64,000 nt of DNA from Lewinellaceae bacterium (GCA_020636255.1 JACJYE010000001.1:797501-861500), one strand, 5' to 3'; positions 25,885 through 35,202 are shown, counted from the stretch's first letter. Notes: generated by a model from the letters alone, not told the origin. A program made the numbers and translations.

Positions 25885-27279
25885 CTAGTCCACGAGCTTA
25901 AAATGAAACGATTTAGGCCGTGTCAGAGCTTCATAACCCAGCGATGAAAGCGTGCAACCCCGGCCGGAATCCTTGACGCCCGTCCATGCCAGCGCCGGGT
26001 CGAGGTAATCGCAGCGGTTGAGATAGCAGGTGCCCGTTTCCAGCTGATCGCCGATGGTGAGGGCCTGGCCGGCATCTGCCGACCAAACCGAAGCGGTCAG
26101 GCCGTAGGGGCTGTCGTTCATCAGTCGAATGGCCTCGGTATCGTCTTTTACCGGCATGATACCTACCACGGGCGCGAAGCTCTCTTCCATCATGGCCTGC
26201 ATGGAGTGGCTAACGCCAACGAGCACCTGCGGCGCCATGTAGGGTGTACCTTCCCTATGTGCGGGAAAATGGGCGGGGCTGATCAGGGCTTTCGCCCCTT
26301 TTTCCAGCGCTTCCATAACCTGGGCCTGGGCGAAAGCGGCGGCGGTGGCCCGCACCATGGGGCCGAGGGTGGTTTCGGGTAGCAGCGGGTTGCCCAGCAC
26401 GTATTGTTTGGTGAGCTCGACAAAGCCTTCTACAAAGGGCGTAAAAAGGCTTTCGTGCACGTAAATGCGTTCGATGCCACAGCACGACTGGCCGGAGTTG
26501 AAAAAGGCGCCGTCCACCAGGTTTTCGATGGCGTGATCCAGGCGGGCGTCGGCGCGGACATAGGCGGGGTCTTTGCCACCCAGCTCCAGCCCTGCAGCTA
26601 TAAATCGCCGTGACGCGGCCTGCTGAATGGCATGCCCGCCGCTCACCGAACCTGTAAAGGCCACGTGTGCGATGCGGGTATCGCCGACCATGCCTGCCAC
26701 CTGTTCGTGTGTCAGGTGCAGGTATTGGAAGACGCCTTCCGGAAGGCCTGCGTATGCAAAAGCGGCGGCATAGCGCTCGGCGCAAAGCGGCGTCTGCTGA
26801 GCGTGTTTCAGGATGACGGTATTACCTGCCATGATGGCCGGGATGACAGCATTGACGGAGGTGAGATAGGGGTAATTCCAGGGCGCCAGCACCAGAACTG
26901 TGCCCAGTGGCTCGCGGCGGATGAAACGCCGGAACCCGGACAGGGGTTCCACGGGGATATCGGCCAGGGAAGTTTCGGCTATATCGATCATGTAGTGCGC
27001 CCGTTCCCGAAAACCACGTGTGATCTCCATCGGGCTGTAGCGGATGGGGCGGCCCATCTGCCAGCTCAGCTCTTCGGCGATCTCGGCGGTATGATCCAGG
27101 AAGTACTGGACTGCCCGGCGGCATATTGCGGCCCTTTCCTGTACGGGGGTTGCTTTCCAGCCCAGGCGGGCCTTTTCGGCCCTGGCGAGGGCCTGTTCCA
27201 TTTCTTTGTGGGTGGCCAGGGGCCGCTCGGCGTATACGGAGCCGTCGACGGGGCTGATCACCTGGAAGGATTGAGTCAT
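25885..27279 (-). CDS. NAD(P)-dependent aldehyde dehydrogenase
   Basis: 464 residues from ATG 27279 (FQVISPVDGSVYAERPLA), preferred over the longer in-frame start. ALDH catalytic residues are Glu232 in LELGGKDPAYV and Cys266/267 in FNSGQSCCGIERIYV, with APWNYPY and FTGSVSGG cofactor motifs. It oxidises an aldehyde to the acid. Between an SDR and an amidotransferase, the expected substrate is a gamma-glutamylated aminoaldehyde, oxidised to gamma-glutamylglycine or a related compound. The SDR gene begins upstream with only 13 bp between. Confidence 0.9.
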   Translation of the reverse strand: MTQSFQVISPVDGSVYAERPLATHKEMEQALARAEKARLGWKATPVQERAAICRRAVQYFLDHTAEIAEELSWQMGRPIRYSPMEITRGFRERAHYMIDIAETSLADIPVEPLSGFRRFIRREPLGTVLVLAPWNYPYLTSVNAVIPAIMAGNTVILKHAQQTPLCAERYAAAFAYAGLPEGVFQYLHLTHEQVAGMVGDTRIAHVAFTGSVSGGHAIQQAASRRFIAAGLELGGKDPAYVRADARLDHAIENLVDGAFFNSGQSCCGIERIYVHESLFTPFVEGFVELTKQYVLGNPLLPETTLGPMVRATAAAFAQAQVMEALEKGAKALISPAHFPAHREGTPYMAPQVLVGVSHSMQAMMEESFAPVVGIMPVKDDTEAIRLMNDSPYGLTASVWSADAGQALTIGDQLETGTCYLNRCDYLDPALAWTGVKDSGRGCTLSSLGYEALTRPKSFHFKLVD

Positions 27280-27292
27280 AGCGTTAGGGGTG

Positions 27293-28066
27293 TTATTCCG
27301 GGGTGACATAAGCGGCGGTAATGCCGCCATCCACCATAAATTCGGAACCGGTCACATAGGAGGATTCATCGGAGGCGAGGTAGAGCACGGCGGCGGCCAT
27401 TTCCCGCGCTTCGCCAAAGCGGCCCATGGGGATGTGCACCAGCCGGCGCTGCTTCTTTTCCTCGGTGTTCAGGAACTTCATCAGCAGCTCGGTGCGCAGG
27501 GGCCCGGGGCATAACGCATTCACCCGGATGTTCTCGCGGGCGTGGATGATGGCCAGCTCGCGGGTCATCGACAGCACGGCGCCTTTGCTGGCCGTATAGG
27601 CGATCTGCGGCGTAGCGGCGCCCAGCAGGGCCACGAAGGATGCCGTATTGATAATAGAACCGCCACCTGCGCGGCGCAGGGCCGGTATGCCGTATTTACA
27701 GCCGAAGAAGACCCCTTTTACGTTGATGTTCATCGTCAGGTCCCAGATGGCCTCTTCGGTGGAGACGGCGTCGCCGTCGTCGTTGTGCATGATGCCGGCG
27801 TTGTTGAAGAGGATATCCAGCTTGCCGTAGGTTCTTTCGGCAAAGGCCACCATGGCCTCGCAATCAGCGGCTTTGGATACGTCGGCGTGGAAATAGGCAG
27901 CTTCCTGCCCTGCTTCGCGGATCATTGCTACTGTTTCCTTGCCCCCTTCATCGTTAATGTCGGTGGCTACGACCCGGGCGCCTTCTTTGGCGAAGAGCAG
28001 CGCGGTTTCCCTGCCGATGCCGCTGCCGGCGCCGGTGATCAAAGCTGTTTTGTCTTTTAAGCGCAT
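27293..28066 (-). CDS. Short-chain dehydrogenase/reductase (SDR)
   Basis: 257-residue classical SDR. TGAGSGIG binds NAD(P), NNAG stabilises the fold, the catalytic tetrad includes the Ser of INTASF and YxxxK in IAYTASKGAV, and the C-terminus ends with DGGITAAY. Asp in VVATDIND after strand 2 suggests NAD preference. The family oxidises alcohols or reduces carbonyls. Its place between a glutamine synthetase-like ligase and an aldehyde dehydrogenase suggests alcohol-to-aldehyde oxidation of a gamma-glutamylated amino alcohol. 13-15 bp gaps to both neighbours indicate one operon. Confidence 0.9.
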   Translation of the reverse strand: MRLKDKTALITGAGSGIGRETALLFAKEGARVVATDINDEGGKETVAMIREAGQEAAYFHADVSKAADCEAMVAFAERTYGKLDILFNNAGIMHNDDGDAVSTEEAIWDLTMNINVKGVFFGCKYGIPALRRAGGGSIINTASFVALLGAATPQIAYTASKGAVLSMTRELAIIHARENIRVNALCPGPLRTELLMKFLNTEEKKQRRLVHIPMGRFGEAREMAAAVLYLASDESSYVTGSEFMVDGGITAAYVTPE

Positions 28067-28080
28067 GTTTTGGTTGATTT

Positions 28081-29457
28081 TTAGATCCGTTCAAAATACC
28101 GTTTCCGCTCCCAGTCAGTAACGGCGCGGTTGTAGGCTTCCATTTCGGTGCGGAAGAAATGGGAGTAATGTGCCACTACCTGCTCGCCGAAGGCCGCTTT
28201 GGCGAAAGCGCTGTGCTCAAATTTGTCGACAGCCTCGGCCAGTGTATAGGGCACGCGGGGCAGGTGGCGGGCAGCATAAACGTCGCCGGTAAAGCATTCC
28301 GGCGGCTCTGTTTTGTTGCGTATGCCATCGATGCCCGACGCCAGGGCCGCGGCGAAGGCCAGGTAGGGGTTGCAGTCGGCGCCCGGTATACGGCATTCGA
28401 TGCGCAGGCTTTCACCCTGGCCCACTACGCGGAAGCCGGCGGTGCGGTTGTCGTAGCTCCATGCCAGGCGGGTGGGCGCCCAGCTGGCATCCACATAACG
28501 TTTGTAGGCGTTGACCGTAGGGGCGTAAAAAGGCATTACATCAGGGGCATGGGCTATCCAGCCGCCCAGGAACCAGCGGAAGACATCGGAACCTTCAACC
28601 GGCCCCAGCTTCTGTTTTCCGGCAAAGGCGTTCTGCCCGTCCTTCCACAGGCTCATGTGGATGTGGCAGCTCGAGCCGGCCCGTTCCGTATCGAACTTGG
28701 CCATAAAAGTGACGGAAAGGCCCATGGCGTCGGCAATCTCTTTCAGGCATTGTTTGAATACGATATGGCGGTCGGCCATCTCCAGGGCTTCCGCATAACA
28801 GATGTTCAGTTCGTGCTGGCCAAGCCCCCACTCGCCTTTCGAGTTCTCGACGGGTATGCCCGAGTGCTTGAGGTGGCGGCGCGCCGCCGCCGTAAAAGGC
28901 TCTACTCTGGTGCCCTGCAGGATGTGGTAATCCTCGAGATACCAACCGGTAGGTTTTAGGCCCTGATAGTGTTGTTCGAAAGCCTGCCTGTAGCTGTTCT
29001 CGAAGAGGTAGTATTCCAGCTCGGAAGCGGCGAAGCAGCCGTATCCCAGGGCTTGTGCCTGCTCCAGTTGGCGCCGCAGTATAGGCCTGGGCGCTTCTTC
29101 GACGAAGCGGTGCGTTTTTTCGCTGACGACATCGCAAAGCACCAGGGCGGTGCCATTGAGCCAGCTGGCTTCCCGCAGGGAGGAATAGTCAGGCACGAGG
29201 TGGAAATCGCCGTAACCCAGCTCCCAGTTGGCGAGCTGATAGCCTGGCACCGGTTCCATCTCCATATCGGTTGTCAGCAGGTAATCGCAGCCATGGGTGC
29301 CCTGCTGTGCGGCGCGTTCCACAAAAAATTCCGCGTCGAAGCGTTTACCCACCAGTCGGCCATAGTGGTCGGTGAAGGCCACGATGACGGTTTCTATATC
29401 TTCCTTTGCAACTTTTTCCTGGAGTTGCTGCAGGCTGAGCATGCCTTTGGGTTTCAT
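28081..29457 (-). CDS. Glutamine synthetase-like gamma-glutamyl-amine ligase
   Basis: 458 residues of the GlnA fold. The beta-grasp N-terminus (VIVAFTDHYGRLVGKRF) and catalytic core SSCHIHMSLW, NRTAGFRVVG and ECRIPGADCNPYLAFAA are present. Compared with true glutamine synthetase the sequence is closer to PuuA/GlnA4-type ligases, which use ATP to join glutamate to an amine. With an ethanolamine-type permease as upstream neighbour and no PuuB-like oxidase, gamma-glutamylethanolamide synthetase is the most economical guess. Putrescine or another amine is the alternative. The family is sure; the amine substrate is not. Confidence 0.85.
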   Translation of the reverse strand: MKPKGMLSLQQLQEKVAKEDIETVIVAFTDHYGRLVGKRFDAEFFVERAAQQGTHGCDYLLTTDMEMEPVPGYQLANWELGYGDFHLVPDYSSLREASWLNGTALVLCDVVSEKTHRFVEEAPRPILRRQLEQAQALGYGCFAASELEYYLFENSYRQAFEQHYQGLKPTGWYLEDYHILQGTRVEPFTAAARRHLKHSGIPVENSKGEWGLGQHELNICYAEALEMADRHIVFKQCLKEIADAMGLSVTFMAKFDTERAGSSCHIHMSLWKDGQNAFAGKQKLGPVEGSDVFRWFLGGWIAHAPDVMPFYAPTVNAYKRYVDASWAPTRLAWSYDNRTAGFRVVGQGESLRIECRIPGADCNPYLAFAAALASGIDGIRNKTEPPECFTGDVYAARHLPRVPYTLAEAVDKFEHSAFAKAAFGEQVVAHYSHFFRTEMEAYNRAVTDWERKRYFERI

Positions 29458-29581
29458 GGCGGATGGGTTTTGAGCAGGTTATGAAAACGGCCTTAGCCGG
29501 CCTGAATTTAACCCGCTTCACCTGGGTATGCAATGAATGGCCCGGGATAATTTGAGTAAAAAGCAGAGGCGTATCGGCCGC

Positions 29582-30913
29582 TCACGCGCCGGCCTCCGGC
29601 TCCGCATACGTCAGCCGGAACCATACGTAGGCCACCAGGAGCAGGCCCAGATAAATAGCGGCCAGGCGGAAGTTGTACAGGGTAATGGCCAGCAAAGACA
29701 GGCCGGCGATGATCAGTGCGATGATGGGAAACCAGGGATAAAGAGGCACCCGGAACGGCCGCTCCAGCTGCGGTTCTTTGCGGCGCAACCGCAGTAGAGC
29801 AACCATGGAGACGATGTAGAGGGTCAGGGCGCCGAAGCAGGCTATCGTAATGATCTCCGCCGTTTTGCCGGTGAGCAGGGCGACGATGCCGATACCCATG
29901 TTGGCTATCAGGGCATTGGAGGGCGTCTGAAAGCGGGGGTGTACCCGCCCCAGCCATGCCGGGGCATAACCAACGCGGCCAAACTCAAAAGTTGCCCGCC
30001 CGGCTGCCAGGATGATGCCGTGGAAGGAGGCCACCAGGCCGAACAGCCCGATGAAGGCGACGGCCCGGTACAGCCAATGCCCCTGCCCCACAGTATGTGC
30101 CATAGCCAGCGGGAGTGGAGAATCGGTAGGAGCGGCGCCCGGTTCCGGAAAGACGATAACCTCCCAGCCGCCGACACCGACGGAGGCCGTGAAGGTGAGC
30201 AGGCAGAGGATCACCAGCGTCAGGATGGCCGAGCCAAAGCCGATGAGCACGCTGCGCTGCGGGTTGATGGCCTCTTCCGCCACGTTGGCTACGCCTTCAA
30301 TGGCCAGAAAGAACCAGATGGCGAACGGCAGGGCTGCGAAGGCGCCTGTCCAGCCGTTGGGCAGAGCGTTGTGCTGCATGTTCTTCCACTCCACGGCCGG
30401 TAGGGCCGAACCGGCGAAAAGCAGCAGCCCGATGACCGCAACAGCAGTAATGGCCAGCTCGAAGGAGGCAGCCGCCTGTACGCCATAGATATTCAGTGCC
30501 GTAAAGGCCAGATAAGCGAAAATAGCAATGGACAGTACGGGTATGGAAGGCAGGAAAATGTTCAGGTATGCGCCAATGGCAAAAGCGATAGCCGGAGGGG
30601 CAAAAATGAACTCTATATTCTGGGCCATGCCGCCGAGGAAGCCCCAGTCTTTACCCAATGCCCGCACCGCGTAGTCGAAAGCGCCGCCCGCTTTGGGGAT
30701 GGCGCAGGCCAGCTCGGTATAGCTGAACGTAAAGGTGAGGTACATCAGGATAATAACCGCGGTGGCTACGGCGAGGCCAAGGGCGCCGCCCTTTTCCAGC
30801 CCCAGGTTCCAGCCGAAATACATGCCGGAGATGACATAACCCACACCCAGGCCCCAGAGCATCAGGGGGCCGAGGGTTCGCTTCAGTTGCTGGTTCGTTT
30901 CGTTTGTTGCCAT
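29582..30913 (-). CDS. APC-superfamily permease, ethanolamine type
   Basis: 443 residues with about 12 hydrophobic segments. The N-terminal block LGPLMLWGLGVGYVISGMYF and GWNLGLEKGGALG closely fit the ethanolamine permease subgroup of the amino acid-polyamine-organocation family. FSYTELACAIPKAGGAFDY and a GVANVAEEAINPQR loop also agree. It is the first gene of the minus-strand set and sits 124 bp upstream of the glutamine synthetase-like ligase. Substrate by subgroup resemblance and context: ethanolamine, or another small amine. Confidence 0.8.
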   Translation of the reverse strand: MATNETNQQLKRTLGPLMLWGLGVGYVISGMYFGWNLGLEKGGALGLAVATAVIILMYLTFTFSYTELACAIPKAGGAFDYAVRALGKDWGFLGGMAQNIEFIFAPPAIAFAIGAYLNIFLPSIPVLSIAIFAYLAFTALNIYGVQAAASFELAITAVAVIGLLLFAGSALPAVEWKNMQHNALPNGWTGAFAALPFAIWFFLAIEGVANVAEEAINPQRSVLIGFGSAILTLVILCLLTFTASVGVGGWEVIVFPEPGAAPTDSPLPLAMAHTVGQGHWLYRAVAFIGLFGLVASFHGIILAAGRATFEFGRVGYAPAWLGRVHPRFQTPSNALIANMGIGIVALLTGKTAEIITIACFGALTLYIVSMVALLRLRRKEPQLERPFRVPLYPWFPIIALIIAGLSLLAITLYNFRLAAIYLGLLLVAYVWFRLTYAEPEAGA

Positions 30914-30950
30914 AGTAGGTGATTGGTGGTGCCGGAAAAACGTTAATTGC

Positions 30951-31526
30951 CTAGCCTTGTGCCGTGCGCATGGTGCGCCGCCAGTCGAGGAAACCTTTGG
31001 TGCTGAGCAGCAGGTATACGGCGTACAGGCCAGTGGTCAGGTACAACCCCTTCAGTGCGTAGATGGCGATGGCCACTACATCTACGATGATCCAGATCAG
31101 CCAGTTCTCTATTTTCTTGCGGGCCAGCAGGAACTGTGCGATCAGGCTGGCTACGGTAGTGAAGGCGTCGCCGTAAGGGTATGAGGCATCGGTATTGGCG
31201 CCCATCACATAACCCCAGGCGACAAAACCTACCAGGATAAGCCCTGCCCAGGCGCCTATCTCCTGTTTTGAAAGGCGGGTGATAGGGACGTGGATTGTAC
31301 CGGCGCCCCTCCTGGCCCAGTTCCACCAGCCGAAAATATTGAGGACGACGTACACGACGTGCAGGATGACATCCGAGTACAGTTTCGATTCGGCGAAAAT
31401 ATAGATATACAGGCTGACGGTAAGGATGCCGAAAGGCCAGGCGATGATCTTTTCGCGCGTGAGCAGGAATACATGGATGATGCCGCTCACGACGGCGATG
31501 AATTCCATAACTTGCAGGGTGTTCAT
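30951..31526 (-). CDS. pnuC: Nicotinamide riboside transporter
   Basis: 191 residues from ATG 31526; the preceding in-frame codons overlap the divergent kinase gene. Seven hydrophobic segments and the PnuC signature are visible (IIAWPFGILTVSLYIYIFAESKLYSD, NIFGWWNW, and a C-terminal WLIWIIVDVVAIAIYALKG). It facilitates nicotinamide riboside uptake. It is back to back with a riboside kinase-like gene with 25 bp between starts, so uptake and phosphorylation for NAD salvage are encoded together. Confidence 0.93.
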   Translation of the reverse strand: MNTLQVMEFIAVVSGIIHVFLLTREKIIAWPFGILTVSLYIYIFAESKLYSDVILHVVYVVLNIFGWWNWARRGAGTIHVPITRLSKQEIGAWAGLILVGFVAWGYVMGANTDASYPYGDAFTTVASLIAQFLLARKKIENWLIWIIVDVVAIAIYALKGLYLTTGLYAVYLLLSTKGFLDWRRTMRTAQG

Positions 31527-31551
31527 ATTAGCTGGGCCTTTTCGCAAAATT

Positions 31552-32064
31552 ATGAAATGTTTGATTATTGGCATCGGCGGAGTCAGCCGGGCAGGGAAAA
31601 CAAAGCTGGCCAGGCGCCTGCAAAGGCATTTTCAAGAGCATGGGCGCTCTGCCCTCATTCTGCATCAGGATGCCTTCGTTTTTCCAGAAAGCCTGATCCC
31701 GAAAGTCGGGGGGCGGGTAGACTGGGAGCATCCCGGCTCCATCGATTTTCCCCGTTTCCGGCAGGCTATACAGGAGGCTGCAAAGCAGTTCGATGTCGTT
31801 TTCGCTGAGGGGCTTATGGCCTTTTACGATGCGAAAACAAACCGCCTTTACGACAAATGTTTTTTTGTAGAGATCAGCAGGCCCACCTTCCTGCGCCGAA
31901 AAGCGGCCGACAAACGCTGGGGCGAAGAGCCGGCCTGGTATGTGGAACATATCTGGGAGAGTTATCTGAAATACGGGCTTCCGGCGGAGGGGCTGCCGCC
32001 GGTATTGCGGTTGAGTGGAGAGGAAGGGCTGGATTGGGAAGCGGTGGTTCGTTTTTTGGATTAA
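31552..32064 (+). CDS. Nicotinamide riboside kinase-like P-loop kinase
   Basis: 170 residues from ATG 31552 (MKCLIIGIGG). The Walker A GVSRAGKT at residues 11-18, HQDAFVFPES and DWEHPGSIDF match the eukaryotic-type Nrk/uridine kinase fold, in which Asp of the second motif is catalytic. FFVEISRPTFLRRKAADKRWGEE provides the lid arginines. Divergent to pnuC, it would trap imported nicotinamide riboside as NMN. The longer open frame upstream runs through pnuC and is not used. Confidence 0.82.
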   Translation: MKCLIIGIGGVSRAGKTKLARRLQRHFQEHGRSALILHQDAFVFPESLIPKVGGRVDWEHPGSIDFPRFRQAIQEAAKQFDVVFAEGLMAFYDAKTNRLYDKCFFVEISRPTFLRRKAADKRWGEEPAWYVEHIWESYLKYGLPAEGLPPVLRLSGEEGLDWEAVVRFLD

Positions 32065-32103
32065 GAACTTGTTTGGTATTGAAAGGAATAAAATCTGAAT
32101 GAA

Positions 32104-33300
32104 ATGATAAAATCAAAACTTTCTTTACTCCCCGTACTAATGGTGTTATTCAGCCTGGCCTACAGCCAGGAGGCCTTATTTGGCGGACAACAGATCGTAT
32201 CACCTCAAATACAGGATGATCAATCGGTTACCTTTCGGGTGTTCGCTCCTAATGCCGATACCATTCAGGTAACGGGTGATTTCCTGCCTACTGTGAAAGT
32301 CCAAACGCCCTATGGTGAAATGGATGCCCCCGGCAAAGCCAACCTTACGAAAGACAGCAATGGCGTGTGGGAATACAGGACGGCGCCATTAGGCCCGGAG
32401 TTGTATAAGTATACCTTTATCATCGATGGGATCACGGCTGTAGATCACAACAATCCATTTATCATGAGGGATGTGGCGTCCCTGTTCAACATTTTTATTA
32501 TAGATGGCGCTTTTGCGGATCTCTACAAGGTGAACGATATTCCCCACGGGACAGTCGGAAAATACTGGTACGATTCACCCGGCCTTGGAATGGACAGGAG
32601 GTTAACCGTTTACACCCCTCCCGGTTATGAAACCTCCAATATGGAATACCCGGTGCTTTATCTTTTACATGGCGCAGGGGGCGATGAAGAGGCCTGGACA
32701 GATTTGGGCCGCGCCCCTCAAATCCTCGATAATTTGATCGCTCAGGGGAAAGCCCAACCCATGATCGTGGTGATGCCCAATGGGAACGTCTACCAGGATG
32801 CCGCTCCGGGCCATGGTAAGGATGGCTATTACAAACCGCAATTCATGGCGCCCGGAACCATGAATGGAACTTATGAGGAAAATTTCATGGATGTTGTCCA
32901 TTTTGTAGAGGGTTCCTTTCGGGTAAAAGCCGATAAAGCCCATCGAGCCGTTGCCGGTTTATCCATGGGGGGGTTCCACTCTATGCACATTTCCCGTTAT
33001 TTTCCCAATACTTTTGATTATGTGGGATTATTCTCCGCTGCCATTATACCCAGAGAAGGCGCTACTGCTAAAGTATACCAGGATATTGACGGCACCTTGC
33101 AGGCACAAATGGATAATGGGCTGAGGTTATACTGGGTCGGTGTCGGGAAAAGCGATTTTCTTTACCAGGCAAATGTCGAGTTTCGGAAAAAGCTGGATAC
33201 CATGGGTATGAAGTATACCTACAGAGAAAGCGAAGGAGGGCATACCTGGGTTAACTGGCGGATTTATCTGAGCGAATTTTTACCTCAGCTGTTCCGTTAA
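32104..33300 (+). CDS. Secreted CE1-type esterase (CBM48-like N-terminus)
   Basis: 398 residues. A signal peptide (about 1-21, ends AYSQEA) precedes a CBM48/Ig-like domain (VTFRVFAPNADTIQVTGDF, GPELYKYTFIIDG). The alpha/beta-hydrolase domain is like feruloyl/acetyl xylan esterases and enterochelin esterase. The catalytic Ser287 lies in AGLSMGGF, the oxyanion region is LLHGAGGDEEAW, and the His is in EGGHTW near residue 382. It is probably periplasmic or secreted and acts on plant or algal polysaccharide esters. Base composition is lower in GC than its neighbours. Confidence 0.85.
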   Translation: MIKSKLSLLPVLMVLFSLAYSQEALFGGQQIVSPQIQDDQSVTFRVFAPNADTIQVTGDFLPTVKVQTPYGEMDAPGKANLTKDSNGVWEYRTAPLGPELYKYTFIIDGITAVDHNNPFIMRDVASLFNIFIIDGAFADLYKVNDIPHGTVGKYWYDSPGLGMDRRLTVYTPPGYETSNMEYPVLYLLHGAGGDEEAWTDLGRAPQILDNLIAQGKAQPMIVVMPNGNVYQDAAPGHGKDGYYKPQFMAPGTMNGTYEENFMDVVHFVEGSFRVKADKAHRAVAGLSMGGFHSMHISRYFPNTFDYVGLFSAAIIPREGATAKVYQDIDGTLQAQMDNGLRLYWVGVGKSDFLYQANVEFRKKLDTMGMKYTYRESEGGHTWVNWRIYLSEFLPQLFR

Positions 33301-33381
33301 TTCATATTACCGAAAAAACCAACACACCATGCCAGAGTCCATCAACGTAATGAAGGATAAAATACTGTTCAAATACAAGCC

Positions 33382-34272
33382 ATGATGAACCGGGGTAAAT
33401 CCCTTCAGGCTCGCTTCCCCTGGCACGGCTGGCTGGGCCTTTTCCTGATCGCCCTCTTCTGGTATTTCAACTGGGGGCTTTCCGGCCTGCGCACCCATTG
33501 GGCGTTCTTCCCGCTGTGGCTGGGCTACATCCTCACCCTTGATGCCCTGGTATACTACAGGCAGGGCCACTCCTGGTTCAGCCGGTCGCCGAAGCGGTTC
33601 GCGCTGCTCTTTTTGTTGTCGGCCCCTTTCTGGTGGGTTTTCGAGGCGTTGAACGTGCGGGCCCGGTACTGGCTTTACACCCCTATCGATTCGTTCAGCG
33701 ATCTGGAGTACTATCTCTATTGCAGCCTGAACTTCTCGGTAGTCTTGCCGGCCATACTCGTCACGGCGCAATTCTTCCTCACGTTTTCCCGGCTTCGGGA
33801 GCTGGGGCCTGGCTGGCGCGTAGGGCGCAGGCCGGCTACCGCCTGGCTGTTTTTTATCATGGGCTGGCTGATGCTGGCCGCAACCCTGCTCTGGCCGCAG
33901 TACGGGCTGGCCTTTTTGTGGATGTCCCTGTATTTTATCCTGGACCCCATCAACCTGTGGCTGGGGCGGCCGTCGTTGCTGCGCCGGACGGCCAGGGGCG
34001 ACTGGCGGCTCGTCCTGGCCTTATGGCTGAGCGGGCTGGCCTGCGGGTTTTTCTGGGAGTTTTGGAACAACTATTCTTCTCCAAAATGGCTCTATCAGCT
34101 GCCGTATGCCGATTTCTGGCACGTTTTTGAGATGCCGCTGCTGGGGTATCTGGGGTATCTGCCTTTCGCACTGGAGCTGTATGCCATGTATGCTCTTTTC
34201 GAGCCCTGGCTGGGGCTGGCTGGCATGGACCAAGCCAATAACAACGGGCATTCACATTTAAAGAGAAATTAA
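33382..34272 (+). CDS. Polytopic membrane protein of unknown function
   Basis: 296 residues with roughly eight hydrophobic, tryptophan-rich segments (for example WLGLFLIALFWYFNWGLSG, LLFLLSAPFWWVFEALN, WLFFIMGWLMLAATLLW, LWLSGLACGFFWEFWN). I do not recognise the family. It begins 81 bp after the esterase stop; a terminator-like hairpin follows at 34393. Conserved-looking acidic-aromatic motifs (FWWVFEALNVR, FFWEFWNNYSSP) could form a buried active site, but no function can be named. Confidence 0.75.
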   Translation: MMNRGKSLQARFPWHGWLGLFLIALFWYFNWGLSGLRTHWAFFPLWLGYILTLDALVYYRQGHSWFSRSPKRFALLFLLSAPFWWVFEALNVRARYWLYTPIDSFSDLEYYLYCSLNFSVVLPAILVTAQFFLTFSRLRELGPGWRVGRRPATAWLFFIMGWLMLAATLLWPQYGLAFLWMSLYFILDPINLWLGRPSLLRRTARGDWRLVLALWLSGLACGFFWEFWNNYSSPKWLYQLPYADFWHVFEMPLLGYLGYLPFALELYAMYALFEPWLGLAGMDQANNNGHSHLKRN

Positions 34273-34392
34273 CACAGGGTTCATGTTCAATTAAGCTGTG
34301 ATGGGGACATTTGTGATATAAATGTTGATTTCTTGCTGTCATCTTCTCTCACGATGCTAATCTTTCCTGCAATCTAAAGTCGCTTTCGTAGT

Positions 34393-34431
34393 CAGGGTTG
34401 CATCGCCCGATGCATCCCTGGCTTCTTTTTT
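34393..34431 (+). terminator. Rho-independent terminator
   Basis: A 12/13-bp stem (CAGGGTTGCATCG at 34393-34405 with CGATGCATCCCTG at 34408-34420) is followed by GCTTCTTTTTT. It lies ~120 bp after the membrane-protein stop and before the EAD11-like gene. Confidence 0.7.
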
Positions 34432-34533
34432 CTATTACAGCGGCGGTATTGATCCTTTCTGCCTGGCTACTTTCTCAAAATTTTATTTACATTTAAAGAG
34501 TCATTCGTACAATAGGCCATTAACACCCAGCCC

Positions 34534-35202
34534 ATGCCGACTACACAGCCTACCGATGAAATCAAGGCCTTGCTCAGCCAGGGAAGGACAGAGGATGCCG
34601 CCGATTATTTGCTGGCCATGGCCAACGACAGTAAAAAGCCGTATTACCATTCTGCGCTATTGCTCAAGAACCGCATCGAGAGCCTTCAGCAACAGGCTAT
34701 TGAAGGCGTGCTCAGCCAGGCCGAACAGAACCTGGAGTGGGCCCGGATCACCAAGAGCATCCTGGACCTGACCGAGCAGATAGAAAGGAACGAACTGCCG
34801 CTTTCCCCTGGCCAACTGGCCGAAGCCGGCGGCCGGCGGAGGCTACCTATGCTGGCCAAAGTGCTTCTGGCCCTCATCCCTTTGCTGGGCTTACTGGCCT
34901 GGCTGGTATTCCCAAAATCACCTGACGCCACCAATACCAATGATGAGCAGATAGCCAAAACCATTACCTATCAGGGGCAGGTGATCAGGGCGTCCGACCG
35001 CAGCCCTGTAGCAGGAGCCCTCCTGGATATTAACCACGGCGAGCTGAAGGTGGAAACGAATGCCGATGGAGCATACGAAATTGCGCTACCCGCCGATTAT
35101 GACGACATCTACCTGGAGATCTATTTTCAGGGCGAACTAAAGGTCAACAGGAGGGTGATCGTGAGCAGAGAGGTGCTGCAGGAGTTGAAAATCCCGAAAT
35201 GA
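34534..35202 (+). CDS. EAD11-like domain membrane protein with carboxypeptidase-regulatory-like domain
   Basis: 222 residues in three parts. Residues ~1-85 (IKALLSQGRTEDAADYLL ... ALLLKNRIESLQQQ ... TKSILDLTEQIE) have the pattern of effector-associated domain 11, a small helical adaptor known from predicted conflict systems. One transmembrane helix follows at ~107-125 (AKVLLALIPLLGLLAWLVF). The C-terminal ~75 residues are a CarboxypepD_reg-like beta fold (ITYQGQVIRASDRSPVAGALLDI). The EAD would be cytoplasmic and the beta domain periplasmic. It heads an operon with two secreted proteins. The EAD call is by eye and moderately sure. Confidence 0.65.
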   Translation: MPTTQPTDEIKALLSQGRTEDAADYLLAMANDSKKPYYHSALLLKNRIESLQQQAIEGVLSQAEQNLEWARITKSILDLTEQIERNELPLSPGQLAEAGGRRRLPMLAKVLLALIPLLGLLAWLVFPKSPDATNTNDEQIAKTITYQGQVIRASDRSPVAGALLDINHGELKVETNADGAYEIALPADYDDIYLEIYFQGELKVNRRVIVSREVLQELKIPK

